Source: Lepturacanthus savala (taxonomy: Eukaryota; Chordata; Actinopteri; Scombriformes; Trichiuridae). From it: a stretch of DNA of 64,000 bases. Below the pieces are notes generated by a model. That model did not search any database and had not been told where the DNA came from. It saw only the letters and a list, made by a program, of their open reading frames with translations. Below, piece after piece: positions 36,661 to 51,192 of the stretch. Within the stretch, counting starts at the first letter, position 1. Each line of letters opens with the position of its first letter. The stretch lies in the NCBI GenBank assembly GCA_030544235.1, contig JARUPU010000099.1, positions 1,044,501 to 1,108,500 of the forward strand. Direction: 5' to 3'. The position numbers were made by a program, and so were the translations under genes.

Positions 36661-37560
36661 GGGTTAGGGTTAGGGTCAGGGTTAGGGTTAGGGTTAGAGT
36701 AGGGTTAGGGTTAGGCTCAGCGTTGGGGTATAGGGAACGAAACTACCAGGTATATCCCTCCCAGTGATTTTAAAGGTGCTGCAGCCCCGAAACCGAAAAT
36801 CATATAGAAATTGAACCAATTCCTACACCCCCCAGTTAAGAATTTAGGGTTAGGGTTAGGGTTAGGGTTAGATTAGGGTTAGGGTTAGGCTCAGCTTTAG
36901 GGTATAGAGAACGAAACTACCAGGTATATCCCTCCCAGTGATTTTAAAGGTGCTGCAGCCCCGAAACCGAAAATCATATAGAAATTGAACCAATTCCTAC
37001 ACCCCCCAGTTAAGAATTTAGGGTTAGGGTTAGGGTTAGGGTTAGACTAGGGTTAGGGTTAGGCTCAGCGTTGGGGTATAGGGAACGAAACTACCAGGTA
37101 TATCCCTCCCAGTGATTTTAAAGGTGCTGCAGCCCCGAAACCGAAAATCATATAGAAATTGAACCAATTCCTACACCCCCCAGTTAAGAATTTAGGGTTA
37201 GGGTTAGGGTTAGGGTTAGACTAGGGTTAGGGTTAGGCTCAGCGTTGGGGTATAGGGAACGAAACTACCAGGTATATCCCTCCCAGTGATTTTAAAGGTG
37301 CTGCAGCCCCGAAACCGAAAATCATATAGAAATTGAACCAATTCCTACACCCCCCAGTTAAGAATTTAGGGTTAGGGTTAGGGTTAGGGTTAGGGTTAGG
37401 GTTAGGGTTAGACTAGGGTTAGGGTTAGGCTCAGCGTTGGGGTATAGGGAACGAAACTACCAGGTATATCCCTCCCAGTGATTTTAAAGGTGCTGCAGCC
37501 CCGAAACCGAAAATCATATAGAAATTGAACCAATTCCTACACCCCCCAGTTAAGAATTTA
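36661..37560 (+). repeat. 900-bp five-unit tandem duplication, copy 2
   Basis: Line-by-line comparison with 35761-36660 shows no difference that I can see. The repeat then stops: where a third D unit would follow, a type C unit starts at 37585. Confidence 0.9.
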
Positions 37561-38280
37561 GGGTTAGGGTTAGGGTTAGGGTTAGATTAGGGTTAGGGTT
37601 AGGCTCAGCTTTAGGGTATAGAGAACGAAACTACCAGGTATATCCCTCCCAGTGATTTTAAAGGTGCTGCAGCCCCGAAACCGAAAATCATATAGAAATT
37701 GAACCAATTCCTACACCCCCCAGTTAAGAATTTAGGGTTAGGGTTAGGGTTAGGGTTAGACTAGGGTTAGGGTTAGGCTCAGCGTTGGGGTATAGGGAAC
37801 GAAACTACCAGGTATATCCCTCCCAGTGATTTTAAAGGTGCTGCAGCCCCGAAACCGAAAATCATATAGAAATTGAACCAATTCCTACACCCCCCAGTTA
37901 AGAATTTAGGGTTAGGGTTAGGGTTAGGGTTAGACTAGGGTTAGGGTTAGGCTCAGCGTTGGGGTATAGGGAACGAAACTACCAGGTATATCCCTCCCAG
38001 TGATTTTAAAGGTGCTGCAGCCCCGAAACCGAAAATCATATAGAAATTGAACCAATTCCTACACCCCCCAGTTAAGAATTTAGGGTTAGGGTTAGGGTTA
38101 GGGTTAGATTAGGGTTAGGGTTAGGCTCAGCTTTAGGGTATAGAGAACGAAACTACCAGGTATATCCCTCCCAGTGATTTTAAAGGTGCTGCAGCCCCGA
38201 AACCGAAAATCATATAGAAATTGAACCAATTCCTACATCCCCCAGTTAAGAATTTAGGGTTAGGGTTAGGGTTAGGGTTA

Positions 38281-38946
38281 GACTAGGGTTAGGGTTAGGC
38301 TCAGCGTTGAGGTATAGGGAACGAAACTACCAGGTATATCCCTCCCAGTGATTTTAAAGGTGCTGCAGCCCCGAAACCGAAAATCATATAGAAATTGAAC
38401 CAATTCCTACACCCCCCAGTTAAGAATTTAGGGTTAGGGTTAGGGTTAGGGTTAGGGTTAGACTAGGGTTAGGGTTAGGCTCAGCGTTGGGGTATAGGGA
38501 ACGAAACTACCAGGTATATCCCTCCCAGTGATTTTAAAGGTGCTGCAGCCCCGAAACCGAAAATCATATAGAAATTGAACCAATTCCTACACCCCCCAGT
38601 TAAGAATTTAGGGTTAGGGTTAGGGTTAGATTAGGGTTAGGGTTAGGCTCAGCTTTAGGGTATAGAGAACGAAACTACCAGGTATATCCCTCCCAGTGAT
38701 TTTAAAGGTGCTGCAGCCCCGAAACCGAAAATCATATAGAAATTGAACCAATTCCTACACCCCCCAGTTAAGAATTTAGGGTTAGGGTTAGGGTTAGACT
38801 AGGGTTAGGGTTAGGCTCAGCGTTGGGGTATAGGGAACGAAACTACCAGGTATATCCCTCCCAGTGATTTTAAAGGTGCTGCAGCCCCGAAACCGAAAAT
38901 CATATAGAAATTGAAGCAATTCCTACACCCCCCTGTTAAGAATTTA
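38281..38946 (+). repeat. 606-bp linked-marker block, copy 2
   Basis: Offset 5,130 bp from copy 1: A38310, type C start 38629 and G38916, all in register. A private ACGACACTACC change follows at about 39021, in the unit to the right. Confidence 0.88.
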
Positions 38947-40212
38947 GGGTTAGGGTTAGGGTTAGGGTTAGGGTTAGACTAGGGTTAGGGTTAGGCTCAG
39001 CGTTGGGGTATAGGGAACGACACTACCAGGTATATCCCTCCCAGTGATTTTAAAGGTGCTGCAGCCCCGAAACCGAAAATCATATAGAAATTGAACCAAT
39101 TCCTACACCCCCCAGTTAAGAATTTAGGGTTAGGGTTAGGGTTAGGGTTAGGGTTAGACTAGGGTTAGGGTTAGGCTCAGCGTTGGGGTATAGGGAACGA
39201 AACTACCAGGTATATCCCTCCCAGTGATTTTAAAGGTGCTGCAGCCCCGAAACCGAAAATCATATAGAAATTGAACCAATTCCTACACCCCCCAGTTAAG
39301 AATTTAGGGTTAGGGTTAGGGTTAGGGTTAGGGTTAGATTAGGGTTAGGGTTAGGCTCAGCTTTAGGGTATAGAGAACGAAACTACCAGGTATATCCCTC
39401 CCAGTGATTTTAAAGGTGCTGCAGCCCCGAAACCGAAAATCATATAGAAATTGAACCAATTCCTACACCCCCCAGTTAAGAATTTAGGGTTAGGGTTAGG
39501 GTTAGGGTTAGACTAGGGTTAGGGTTAGGCTCAGCGTTGGGGTATAGGGAACGAAACTACCAGGTATATCCCTCCCAGTGATTTTAAAGGTGCTGCAGCC
39601 CCGAAACCGAAAATCATATAGAAATTGAACCAATTCCTACACCCCCCAGTTAAGAATTTAGGGTTAGGGTTAGGGTTAGGGTTAGACTAGGGTTAGGGTT
39701 AGGCTCAGCGTTGGGGTATAGGGAACGAAACTACCAGGTATATCCCTCCCAGTGATTTTAAAGGTGCTGCAGCCCCGAAACCGAAAATCATATAGAAATT
39801 GAACCAATTCCTACACCCCCCAGTTAAGAATTTAGGGTTAGGGTTAGGGTTAGGGTTAGACTAGGGTTAGGGTTAGGCTCAGCGTTGGGGTATAGGGAAC
39901 GAAACTACCAGGTATATCCCTCCCAGTGATTTTAAAGGTGCTGCAGCCCCGAAACCGAAAATCATATAGAAATTGAACCAATTCCTACACCCCCCAGTTA
40001 AGAATTTAGGGTTAGGGTTAGGGTTAGGGTTAGATTAGGGTTAGGGTTAGGCTCAGCTTTAGGGTATAGAGAACGAAACTACCAGGTATATCCCTCCCAG
40101 TGATTTTAAAGGTGCTGCAGCCCCGAAACCGAAAATCATATAGAAATTGAACCAATTCCTACATCCCCCAGTTAAGAATTTAGGGTTAGGGTTAGGGTTA
40201 GGGTTAGGGTTA

Positions 40213-40878
40213 GACTAGGGTTAGGGTTAGGCTCAGCGTTGAGGTATAGGGAACGAAACTACCAGGTATATCCCTCCCAGTGATTTTAAAGGTGCTGCAG
40301 CCCCGAAACCGAAAATCATATAGAAATTGAACCAATTCCTACACCCCCCAGTTAAGAATTTAGGGTTAGGGTTAGGGTTAGGGTTAGGGTTAGACTAGGG
40401 TTAGGGTTAGGCTCAGCGTTGGGGTATAGGGAACGAAACTACCAGGTATATCCCTCCCAGTGATTTTAAAGGTGCTGCAGCCCCGAAACCGAAAATCATA
40501 TAGAAATTGAACCAATTCCTACACCCCCCAGTTAAGAATTTAGGGTTAGGGTTAGGGTTAGATTAGGGTTAGGGTTAGGCTCAGCTTTAGGGTATAGAGA
40601 ACGAAACTACCAGGTATATCCCTCCCAGTGATTTTAAAGGTGCTGCAGCCCCGAAACCGAAAATCATATAGAAATTGAACCAATTCCTACACCCCCCAGT
40701 TAAGAATTTAGGGTTAGGGTTAGGGTTAGACTAGGGTTAGGGTTAGGCTCAGCGTTGGGGTATAGGGAACGAAACTACCAGGTATATCCCTCCCAGTGAT
40801 TTTAAAGGTGCTGCAGCCCCGAAACCGAAAATCATATAGAAATTGAAGCAATTCCTACACCCCCCTGTTAAGAATTTA
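40213..40878 (+). repeat. 606-bp linked-marker block, copy 3
   Basis: Offset 1,932 bp from copy 2: A40242, type C start 40561 and G40848. The unit to the left of both this copy and copy 2 carries CCTACATCCCCC (T40164, T38238), so the shared segment extends leftward. Confidence 0.88.
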
Positions 40879-43704
40879 GGGTTAGGGTTAGGGTTAGGGT
40901 TAGACTAGGGTTAGGGTTAGGCTCAGCGTTGGGGTATAGGGAACGAAACTACCAGGTATATCCCTCCCAGTGATTTTAAAGGTGCTGCAGCCCCGAAACC
41001 GAAAATCATATAGAAATTGAACCAATTCCTACACCCCCCAGTTAAGAATTTAGGGTTAGGGTTAGGGTTAGGGTTAGGGTTAGACTAGGGTTAGGGTTAG
41101 GCTCAGCGTTGGGGTATAGGGAACGAAACTACCAGGTATATCCCTCCCAGTGATTTTAAAGGTGCTGCAGCCCCGAAACCGAAAATCATATAGAAATTGA
41201 ACCAATTCCTACACCCCCCAGTTAAGAATTTAGGGTTAGGGTTAGGGTTAGGGTTAGATTAGGGTTAGGGTTAGGCTCAGCTTTAGGGTATAGAGAACGA
41301 AACTACCAGGTATATCCCTCCCAGTGATTTTAAAGGTGCTGCAGCCCCGAAACCGAAAATCATATAGAAATTGAACCAATTCCTACACCCCCCAGTTAAG
41401 AATTTAGGGTTAGGGTTAGGGTTAGGGTTAGACTAGGGTTAGGGTTAGGCTCAGCGTTGGGGTATAGGGAACGAAACTACCAGGTATATCCCTCCCAGTG
41501 ATTTTAAAGGTGCTGCAGCCCCGAAACCGAAAATCATATAGAAATTGAACCAATTCCTACACCCCCCAGTTAAGAATTTAGGGTTAGGGTTAGGGTTAGG
41601 GTTAGGGTTAGATTAGGGTTAGGGTTAGGCTCAGCTTTAGGGTATAGAGAACGAAACTACCAGGTATATCCCTCCCAGTGATTTTAAAGGTGCTGCAGCC
41701 CCGAAACCGAAAATCATATAGAAATTGAACCAATTCCTACACCCCCCAGTTAAGAATTTAGGGTTAGGGTTAGGGTTAGGGTTAGACTAGGGTTAGGGTT
41801 AGGCTCAGCGTTGGGGTATAGGGAACGAAACTACCAGGTATATCCCTCCCAGTGATTTTAAAGGTGCTGCAGCCCCGAAACCGAAAATCATATAGAAATT
41901 GAACCAATTCCTACACCCCCCAGTTAAGAATTTAGGGTTAGGGTTAGGGTTAGGGTTAGGGTTAGGGTTAGACTAGGGTTAGGGTTAGGCTCAGCGTTGG
42001 GGTATAGGGAACGAAACTACCAGGTATATCCCTCCCAGTGATTTTAAAGGTGCTGCAGCCCCGAAACCGAAAATCATATAGAAATTGAACCAATTCCTAC
42101 ACCCCCCAGTTAAGAATTTAGGGTTAGGGTTAGGGTCAGGGTTAGGGTTAGAGTAGGGTTAGGGTTAGGCTCAGCGTTGGGGTATAGGGAACGAAACTAC
42201 CAGGTATATCCCTCCCAGTGATTTTAAAGGTGCTGCAGCCCCGAAACCGAAAATCATATAGAAATTGAACCAATTCCTACACCCCCCAGTTAAGAATTTA
42301 GGGTTAGGGTTAGGGTTAGATTAGGGTTAGGGTTAGGCTCAGCTTTAGGGTATAGAGAACGAAACTACCAGGTATATCCCTCCCAGTGATTTTAAAGGTG
42401 CTGCAGCCCCGAAACCGAAAATCATATAGAAATTGAACCAATTCCTACACCCCCCAGTTAAGAATTTAGGGTTAGGGTTAGGGTTAGGGTTAGACTAGGG
42501 TTAGGGTTAGGCTCAGCGTTGGGGTATAGGGAACGAAACTACCAGGTATATCCCTCCCAGTGATTTTAAAGGTGCTGCAGCCCCGAAACCGAAAATCATA
42601 TAGAAATTGAACCAATTCCTACACCCCCCAGTTAAGAATTTAGGGTTAGGGTTAGGGTTAGGGTTAGACTAGGGTTAGGGTTAGGCTCAGCGTTGGGGTA
42701 TAGGGAACGAAACTACCAGGTATATCCCTCCCAGTGATTTTAAAGGTGCTGCAGCCCCGAAACCGAAAATCATATAGAAATTGAACCAATTCCTACACCC
42801 CCCAGTTAAGAATTTAGGGTTAGGGTTAGGGTTAGGGTTAGATTAGGGTTAGGGTTAGGCTCAGCTTTAGGGTATAGAGAACGAAACTACCAGGTATATC
42901 CCTCCCAGTGATTTTAAAGGTGCTGCAGCCCCGAAACCGAAAATCATATAGAAATTGAACAATTTCCTACATCCCCCAGTTAAGAATTTAGGGTTAGGGT
43001 TAGGGTTAGGGTTAGGGTTAGACTAGGGTTAGGGTTAGGCTCAGCGTTGGGGTATAGGGAACGAAACTACCAGGTATATCCCTCCCAGTGATTTTAAAGG
43101 TGCTGCAGCCCCGAAACCGAAAATCATATAGAAATTGAACCAATTCCTACACCCCCCAGTTAAGAATTTAGGGTTAGGGTTAGGGTTAGATTAGGGTTAG
43201 GGTTAGGCTCAGCTTTAGGGTATAGAGAACGAAACTACCAGGTATATCCCTCCCAGTGATTTTAAAGGTGCTGCAGCCCCGAAACCGAAAATCATATAGA
43301 AATTGAACCAATTCCTACACCCCCCAGTTAAGAATTTAGGGTTAGGGTTAGGGTTAGATTAGGGTTAGGGTTAGGCTCAGCTTTAGGGTATAGAGAACGA
43401 AACTACCAGGTATATCCCTCCCAGTGATTTTAAAGGTGCTGCAGCCCCGAAACCGAAAATCATATAGAAATTGAACCAATTCCTACACCCCCCAGTTAAG
43501 AATTTAGGGTTAGGGTTAGGGTTAGGGTTAGACTAGGGTTAGGGTTAGGCTCAGCGTTGGGGTATAGGGAACGAAACTACCAGGTATATCCCTCCCAGTG
43601 ATTTTAAAGGTGCTGCAGCCCCGAAACCGAAAATCATATAGAAATTGAACCAATTCCTACACCCCCCAGTTAAGAATTTAGGGTTAGGGTTAGGGTTAGG
43701 GTTA

Positions 43705-44430
43705 GACTAGGGTTAGGGTTAGGCTCAGCGTTGGGGTATAGGGAACGAAACTACCAGGTATATCCCTCCCAGTGATTTTAAAGGTGCTGCAGCCCCGAAA
43801 CCGAAAATCATATAGAAATTGAACCAATTCCTACACCCCCCAGTTAAGAATTTAGGGTTAGGGTTAGGGTTAGGGTTAGACTAGGGTTAGGGTTAGGCTC
43901 AGCGTTGGGGTATAGGGAACGAAACTACCAGGTATATCCCTCCCAGTGATTTTAAAGGTGCTGCAGCCCCGAAACCGAAAATCATATAGAAATTGAACCA
44001 ATTCCTAGACCCCCCAGTTAAGAATTTAGGGTTAGGGTTAGGGTTAGGGTTAGGGTTAGGGTTAGGGTTAGACTAGGGTTAGGGTTAGGCTCAGCGTTGG
44101 GGTATAGGGAACGAAACTACCAGGTATATCCCTCCCAGTGATTTTAAAGGTGCTGCAGCCCCGAAACCGAAAATCATATAGAAATTGAACCAATTCCTAC
44201 ACCCCCCAGTTAAGAATTTAGGGTTAGGGTTAGGGTCAGGGTTAGGGTTAGGGTTAGAGTAGGGTTAGGGTTAGGCTCAGCGTTGGGGTATAGGGAACGA
44301 AACTACCAGGTATATCCCTCCCAGTGATTTTAAAGGTGCTGCAGCCCCGAAACCGAAAATCATATAGAAATTGAACCAATTCCTACACCCCCCAGTTAAG
44401 AATTTAGGGTTAGGGTTAGGGTTAGGGTTA
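43705..44430 (+). repeat. 726-bp tandem duplication, copy 1
   Basis: Unit starts at 43705, 43879 and 44071 include a CCTAGACCCC variant (G44008), a seven-hexamer tract and a type D unit (C44237). Confidence 0.87.
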
Positions 44431-45156
44431 GACTAGGGTTAGGGTTAGGCTCAGCGTTGGGGTATAGGGAACGAAACTACCAGGTATATCCCTCCCAGTG
44501 ATTTTAAAGGTGCTGCAGCCCCGAAACCGAAAATCATATAGAAATTGAACCAATTCCTACACCCCCCAGTTAAGAATTTAGGGTTAGGGTTAGGGTTAGG
44601 GTTAGACTAGGGTTAGGGTTAGGCTCAGCGTTGGGGTATAGGGAACGAAACTACCAGGTATATCCCTCCCAGTGATTTTAAAGGTGCTGCAGCCCCGAAA
44701 CCGAAAATCATATAGAAATTGAACCAATTCCTAGACCCCCCAGTTAAGAATTTAGGGTTAGGGTTAGGGTTAGGGTTAGGGTTAGGGTTAGGGTTAGACT
44801 AGGGTTAGGGTTAGGCTCAGCGTTGGGGTATAGGGAACGAAACTACCAGGTATATCCCTCCCAGTGATTTTAAAGGTGCTGCAGCCCCGAAACCGAAAAT
44901 CATATAGAAATTGAACCAATTCCTACACCCCCCAGTTAAGAATTTAGGGTTAGGGTTAGGGTCAGGGTTAGGGTTAGGGTTAGAGTAGGGTTAGGGTTAG
45001 GCTCAGCGTTGGGGTATAGGGAACGAAACTACCAGGTATATCCCTCCCAGTGATTTTAAAGGTGCTGCAGCCCCGAAACCGAAAATCATATAGAAATTGA
45101 ACCAATTCCTACACCCCCCAGTTAAGAATTTAGGGTTAGGGTTAGGGTTAGGGTTA
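44431..45156 (+). repeat. 726-bp tandem duplication, copy 2
   Basis: G44734 and C44963 are each 726 bp to the right of their partners. The copy is followed by a type C unit (45157) where copy 1 is followed by a standard one. The same CCTAGACC / D / C string appears a third time near 60409-60961. Confidence 0.87.
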
Positions 45157-48100
45157 GATTAGGGTTAGGGTTAGGCTCAGCTTTAGGGTATAGAGAACGA
45201 AACTACCAGGTATATCCCTCCCAGTGATTTTAAAGGTGCTGCAGCCCCGAAACCGAAAATCATATAGAAATTGAACCAATTCCTACACCCCCCAGTTAAG
45301 AATTTAGGGTTAGGGTTAGGGTTAGACTAGGGTTAGGGTTAGGCTCAGCGTTGGGGTATAGGGAACGAAACTACCAGGTATATCCCTCCCAGTGATTTTA
45401 AAGGTGCTGCAGCCCCGAAACCGAAAATCATATAGAAATTGAACCAATTCCTACACCCCCCAGTTAAGAATTTAGGGTTAGGGTTAGGGTTAGGGTTAGG
45501 GTTAGATTAGGGTTAGGGTTAGGCTCAGCTTTAGGGTATAGAGAACGAAACTACCAGGTATATCCCTCCCAGTGATTTTAAAGGTGCTGCAGCCCCGAAA
45601 CCGAAAATCATATAGAAATTGAACCAATTCCTACACCCCCCAGTTAAGAATTTAGGGTTAGGGTTAGGGTTAGGGTTAGACTAGGGTTAGGGTTAGGCTC
45701 AGCGTTGGGGTATAGGGAACGAAACTACCAGGTATATCCCTCCCAGTGATTTTAAAGGTGCTGCAGCCCCGAAACCGAAAATCATATAGAAATTGAACCA
45801 ATTCCTACACCCCCCAGTTAAGAATTTAGGGTTAGGGTTAGGGTTAGGGTTAGACTAGGGTTAGGGTTAGGCTCAGCGTTGGGGTATAGGGAACGAAACT
45901 ACCAGGTATATCCCTCCCAGTGATTTTAAAGGTGCTGCAGCCCCGAAACCGAAAATCATATAGAAATTGAACCAATTCCTACACCCCCCAGTTAAGAATT
46001 TAGGGTTAGGGTTAGGGTTAGACTAGGGTTAGGGTTAGGCTCAGCGTTGGGGTATAGGGAACGAAACTACCAGGTATATCCCTCCCAGTGATTTTAAAGG
46101 TGCTGCAGCCCCGAAACCGAAAATCATATAGAAATTGAACCAATTCCTACACCCCCCAGTTAAGAATTTAGGGTTAGGGTTAGGGTTAGGGTTAGGGTTA
46201 GGGTTAGACTAGGGTTAGGGTTAGGCTCAGCGTTGGGGTATAGGGAACGAAACTACCAGGTATATCCCTCCCAGTGATTTTAAAGGTGCTGCAGCCCCGA
46301 AACCGAAAATCATATAGAAATTGAACCAATTCCTACACCCCCCAGTTAAGAATTTAGGGTTAGGGTTAGGGTTAGACTAGGGTTAGGGTTAGGCTCAGCG
46401 TTGGGATATAGGGAACGAAACTACCAGGTATATCCCTCCCAGTGATTTTAAAGGTGCTGCAGCCCCGAAACCGAAAATCATATAGGAATTGAACCAATTC
46501 CTACACCCCCCAGTTAAGAATTTAGGGTTAGGGTTAGGGTTAGGGTTAGACTAGGGTTAGGGTTAGGCTCAGCGTTGGGGTATAGGGAACGAAACTACCA
46601 GGTATATCCCTCCCAGTGATTTTAAAGGTGCTGCAGCCCCGAAACCGAAAATCATATAGAAATTGAACCAATTCCTACACCCCCCAGTTAAGAATTTAGG
46701 GTTAGGGTTAGGGTTAGGGTTAGATTAGGGTTAGGGTTAGGCTCAGCTTTAGGGTATAGAGAACGAAACTACCAGGTATATCCCTCCCAGTGATTTTAAA
46801 GGTGCTGCAGCCCCGAAACCGAAAATCATATAGAAATTGAACCAATTCCTACACCCCCCAGTTAAGAATTTAGGGTTAGGGTTAGGGTTAGGGTTAGACT
46901 AGGGTTAGGGTTAGGCTCAGCGTTGGGGTATAGGGAACGAAACTACCAGGTATATCCCTCCCAGTGATTTTAAAGGTGCTGCAGCCCCGAAACCGAAAAT
47001 CATATAGAAATTGAACCAATTCCTACACCCCCCAGTTAAGAATTTAGGGTTAGGGTTAGGGTTAGGGTTAGACTAGGGTTAGGGTTAGGCTCAGCGTTGG
47101 GGTATAGGGAACGAAACTACCAGGTATATCCCTCCCAGTGATTTTAAAGGTGCTGCAGCCCCGAAACCGAAAATCATATAGAAATTGAACCAATTCCTAC
47201 ACCCCCCAGTTAAGAATTTAGGGTTAGGGTTAGGGTTAGGGTTAGACTAGGGTTAGGGTTAGGCTCAGCGTTGGGGTATAGGGAACGAAACTACCAGGTA
47301 TATCCCTCCCAGTGATTTTAAAGGTGCTGCAGCCCCGAAACCGAAAATCATATAGAAATTGAACCAATTCCTACACCCCCCAGTTAAGAATTTAGGGTTA
47401 GGGTTAGGGTTAGGGTTAGGGTTAGACTAGGGTTAGGGTTAGGCTCAGCGTTGGGGTATAGGGAACGAAACTACCAGGTATATCCCTCCCAGTGATTTTA
47501 AAGGTGCTGCAGCCCCGAAACCGAAAATCATATAGAAATTGAACCAATTCCTACACCCCCCAGTTAAGAATTTAGGGTTAGGGTTAGGGTTAGGGTTAGG
47601 GTTAGACTAGGGTTAGGGTTAGGCTCAGCGTTGGGGTATAGGGAACGAAACTACCAGGTATATCCCTCCCAGTGATTTTAAAGGTGCTGCAGCCCCGAAA
47701 CCGAAAATCATATAGAAATTGAACCAATTCCTACACCCCCCAGTTAAGAATTTAGGGTTAGGGTTAGGGTTAGGGTTAGACTAGCGTTAGGGTTAGGCTC
47801 AGCGTTGGGGTATAGGGAACGAAACTACCAGGTATATCCCTCCCAGTGATTTTAAAGGTGCTGCAGCCCCGAAACCGAAAATCATATAGAAATTGAACCA
47901 ATTCCTACACCCCCCAGTTAAGAATTTAGGGTTAGGGTTAGGGTTAGGGTTAGATTAGGGTTAGGGTTAGGCTCAGCTTTAGGGTATAGAGAACGAAACT
48001 ACCAGGTATATCCCTCCCAGTGATTTTAAAGGTGCTGCAGCCCCGAAACCGAAAATCATATAGAAATTGAACCAATTCCTACACCCCCCAGTTAAGAATT

Positions 48101-48486
48101 TAGGGTTAGGGTTAGGGTTAGGGTTAGGGTTAGGGTTAGACTAGGGTTAGGGTTAGGCTCAGCGTTGGGGTATAGGGAACGAAACTACCAGGTATATCCC
48201 TCCCAGTGATTTTAAAGGTGCTGCAGCCCCGAAACCGAAAATCATATAGAAATTGAACCAATTCCTACACCCCCCAGTTAAGAATTTAGGGTTAGGGTTA
48301 GGGTTAGGGTTAGGGTTAGACTAGGGTTAGGGTTAGGCTCAGCGTTGGGGTATAGGGAACGAAACTACCAGGTATATCCCTCCCAGTGATTTTAAAGGTG
48401 CTGCAGCCCCGAAACCGAAAATCATATAGAAATTGAACCAATTCCTACACCCCCCAGTTAAGAATTTAGGGTTAGGGTTAGGGTTA

Positions 48487-48636
48487 GACTAGGGTTAGGG
48501 TTAGGCTCAGCTTTAGGGTATAGAGAACGAAACTACCAGGTATATCCCTCCCAGTGATTTTAAAGGTGCTGCAGCCCCGAAACCGAAAATCATATAGAAA
48601 TTGAACCAATTCCTACACCCCCCAGTTAAGAATTTA
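48487..48636 (+). repeat. Hybrid C unit (GACTAGGG with CAGCTTTAGGG)
   Basis: Units with the standard GACTAGGG start but the type C interior begin at 48487, 51019, 51361, 55993, 56527, 58105, 61477 and 62359. Three in domain I (near 11553, 23596 and 29162) have the same makeup, so the hybrid may be ancestral to type C or arise by exchange within the block between bases 5 and 25. Confidence 0.8.
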
Positions 48637-51192
48637 GGGTTAGGGTTAGGGTTAGGGTTAGGGTTAGATTAGGGTTAGGGTTAGGCTCAGCTTTAGGGTA
48701 TAGAGAACGAAACTACCAGGTATATCCCTCCCAGTGATTTTAAAGGTGCTGCAGCCCCGAAACCGAAAATCATATAGAAATTGAACCAATTCCTACACCC
48801 CCCAGTTAAGAATTTAGGGTTAGGGTTAGGGTTAGGGTTAGACTAGGGTTAGGGTTAGGCTCAGCGTTGGGGTATAGGGAACGAAACTACCAGGTATATC
48901 CCTCCCAGTGATTTTAAAGGTGCTGCAGCCCCGAAACCGAAAATCATATAGAAATTGAACCAATTCCTACACCCCCCAGTTAAGAATTTAGGGTTAGGGT
49001 TAGGGTTAGACTAGGGTTAGGGTTAGGCTCAGCGTTGGGGTATAGGGAACGAAACTACCAGGTATATCCCTCCCAGTGATTTTAAAGGTGCTGCAGCCCC
49101 GAAACCGAAAATCATATAGAAATTGAACCAATTCCTACACCCCCCAGTTAAGAATTTAGGGTTAGGGTTAGGGTTAGGGTTAGGGTTAGGGTTAGGGTTA
49201 GACTAGGGTTAGGGTTAGGCTCAGCGTTGGGGTATAGGGAACGAAACTACCAGGTATATCCCTCCCAGTGATTTTAAAGGTGCTGCAGCCCCGAAACCGA
49301 AAATCATATAGAAATTGAACCAATTCCTACACCCCCCAGTTAAGAATTTAGGGTTAGGGTTAGGGTCAGGGTTAGGGTCAGGGTTAGAGTAGGGTTAGGG
49401 TTAGGCTCAGCGTTGGGGTATAGGGAACGAAACTACCAGGTATATCCCTCCCAGTGATTTTAAAGGTGCTGCAGCCCCGAAACCGAAAATCATATAGAAA
49501 TTGAACCAATTCCTACACCCCCCAGTTAAGAATTTAGGGTTAGGGTTAGGGTTAGGGTTAGGGTTAGACTAGGGTTAGGGTTAGGCTCAGCGTTGGGGTA
49601 TAGGGAACGAAACTACCAGGTATATCCCTCCCAGTGATTTTAAAGGTGCTGCAGCCCCGAAACCGAAAATCATATAGAAATTGAACCAATTCCTACACCC
49701 CCCAGTTAAGAATTTAGGGTTAGGGTTAGGGTTAGGGTTAGGGTTAGACTAGGGTTAGGGTTAGGCTCAGCGTTGGGGTATAGGGAACGAAACTACCAGG
49801 TATATCCCTCCCAGTGATTTTAAAGGTGCTGCAGCCCCGAAACCGAAAATCATATAGAAATTGAACCAATTCCTACACCCCCCAGTTAAGAATTTAGGGT
49901 TAGGGTTAGGGTTAGGGTTAGACTAGGGTTAGGGTTAGGCTCAGCGTTGGGGTATAGGGAACGAAACTACCAGGTATATCCCTCCCAGTGATTTTAAAGG
50001 TGCTGCAGCCCCGAAACCGAAAATCATATAGAAATTGAACCAATTCCTACACCCCCCAGTTAAGAATTTAGGGTTAGGGTTAGGGTTAGGGTTAGACTAG
50101 GGTTAGGGTTAGGCTCAGCGTTGGGGTATAGGGAACGAAACTACCAGGTATATCCCTCCCAGTGATTTTAAAGGTGCTGCAGCCCCGAAACCGAAAATCA
50201 TATAGAAATTGAACCAATTCCTACACCCCCCAGTTAAGAATTTAGGGTTAGGGTTAGGGTTAGGGTTAGGGTTAGGGTTAGGGTTAGACTAGGGTTAGGG
50301 TTAGGCTCAGCGTTGGGGTATAGGGAACGAAACTACCAGGTATATCCCTCCCAGTGATTTTAAAGGTGCTGCAGCCCCGAAACCGAAAATCATATAGAAA
50401 TTGAACCAATTCCTACACCCCCCAGTTAAGAATTTAGGGTTAGGGTTAGGGTCAGGGTTAGGGTTAGGGTTAGAGTAGGGTTAGGGTTAGGCTCAGCGTT
50501 GGGGTATAGGGAACGAAACTACCAGGTATATCCCTCCCAGTGATTTTAAAGGTGCTGCAGCCCCGAAACCGAAAATCATATAGAAATTGAACCAATTCCT
50601 ACACCCCCCAGTTAAGAATTTAGGGTTAGGGTTAGGGTTAGGGTTAGGGTTAGGGTTAGACTAGGGTTAGGGTTAGGCTCAGCGTTGGGGTATAGGGAAC
50701 GAAACTACCAGGTATATCCCTCCCAGTGATTTTAAAGGTACTGCAGCCCCGAAACCGAAAATCATATAGAAATTGAACCAATTCCTACACCCCCCAGTTA
50801 AGAATTTAGGGTTAGGGTTAGGGTTAGGGTTAGGGTTAGACTAGGGTTAGGGTTAGGCTCAGCGTTGGGGTATAGGGAACGAAACTACCAGGTATATCCC
50901 TCCCAGTGATTTTAAAGGTGCTGCAGCCCCGAAACCGAAAATCATATAGAAATTGAACCAATTCCTACACCCCCCAGTTAAGAATTTAGGGTTAGGGTTA
51001 GGGTTAGGGTTAGGGTTAGACTAGGGTTAGGGTTAGGCTCAGCTTTAGGGTATAGAGAACGAAACTACCAGGTATATCCCTCCCAGTGATTTTAAAGGTG
51101 CTGCAGCCCCGAAACCGAAAATCATATAGAAATTGAACCAATTCCTACACCCCCCAGTTAAGAATTTAGGGTTAGGGTTAGGGGTAGGGTTA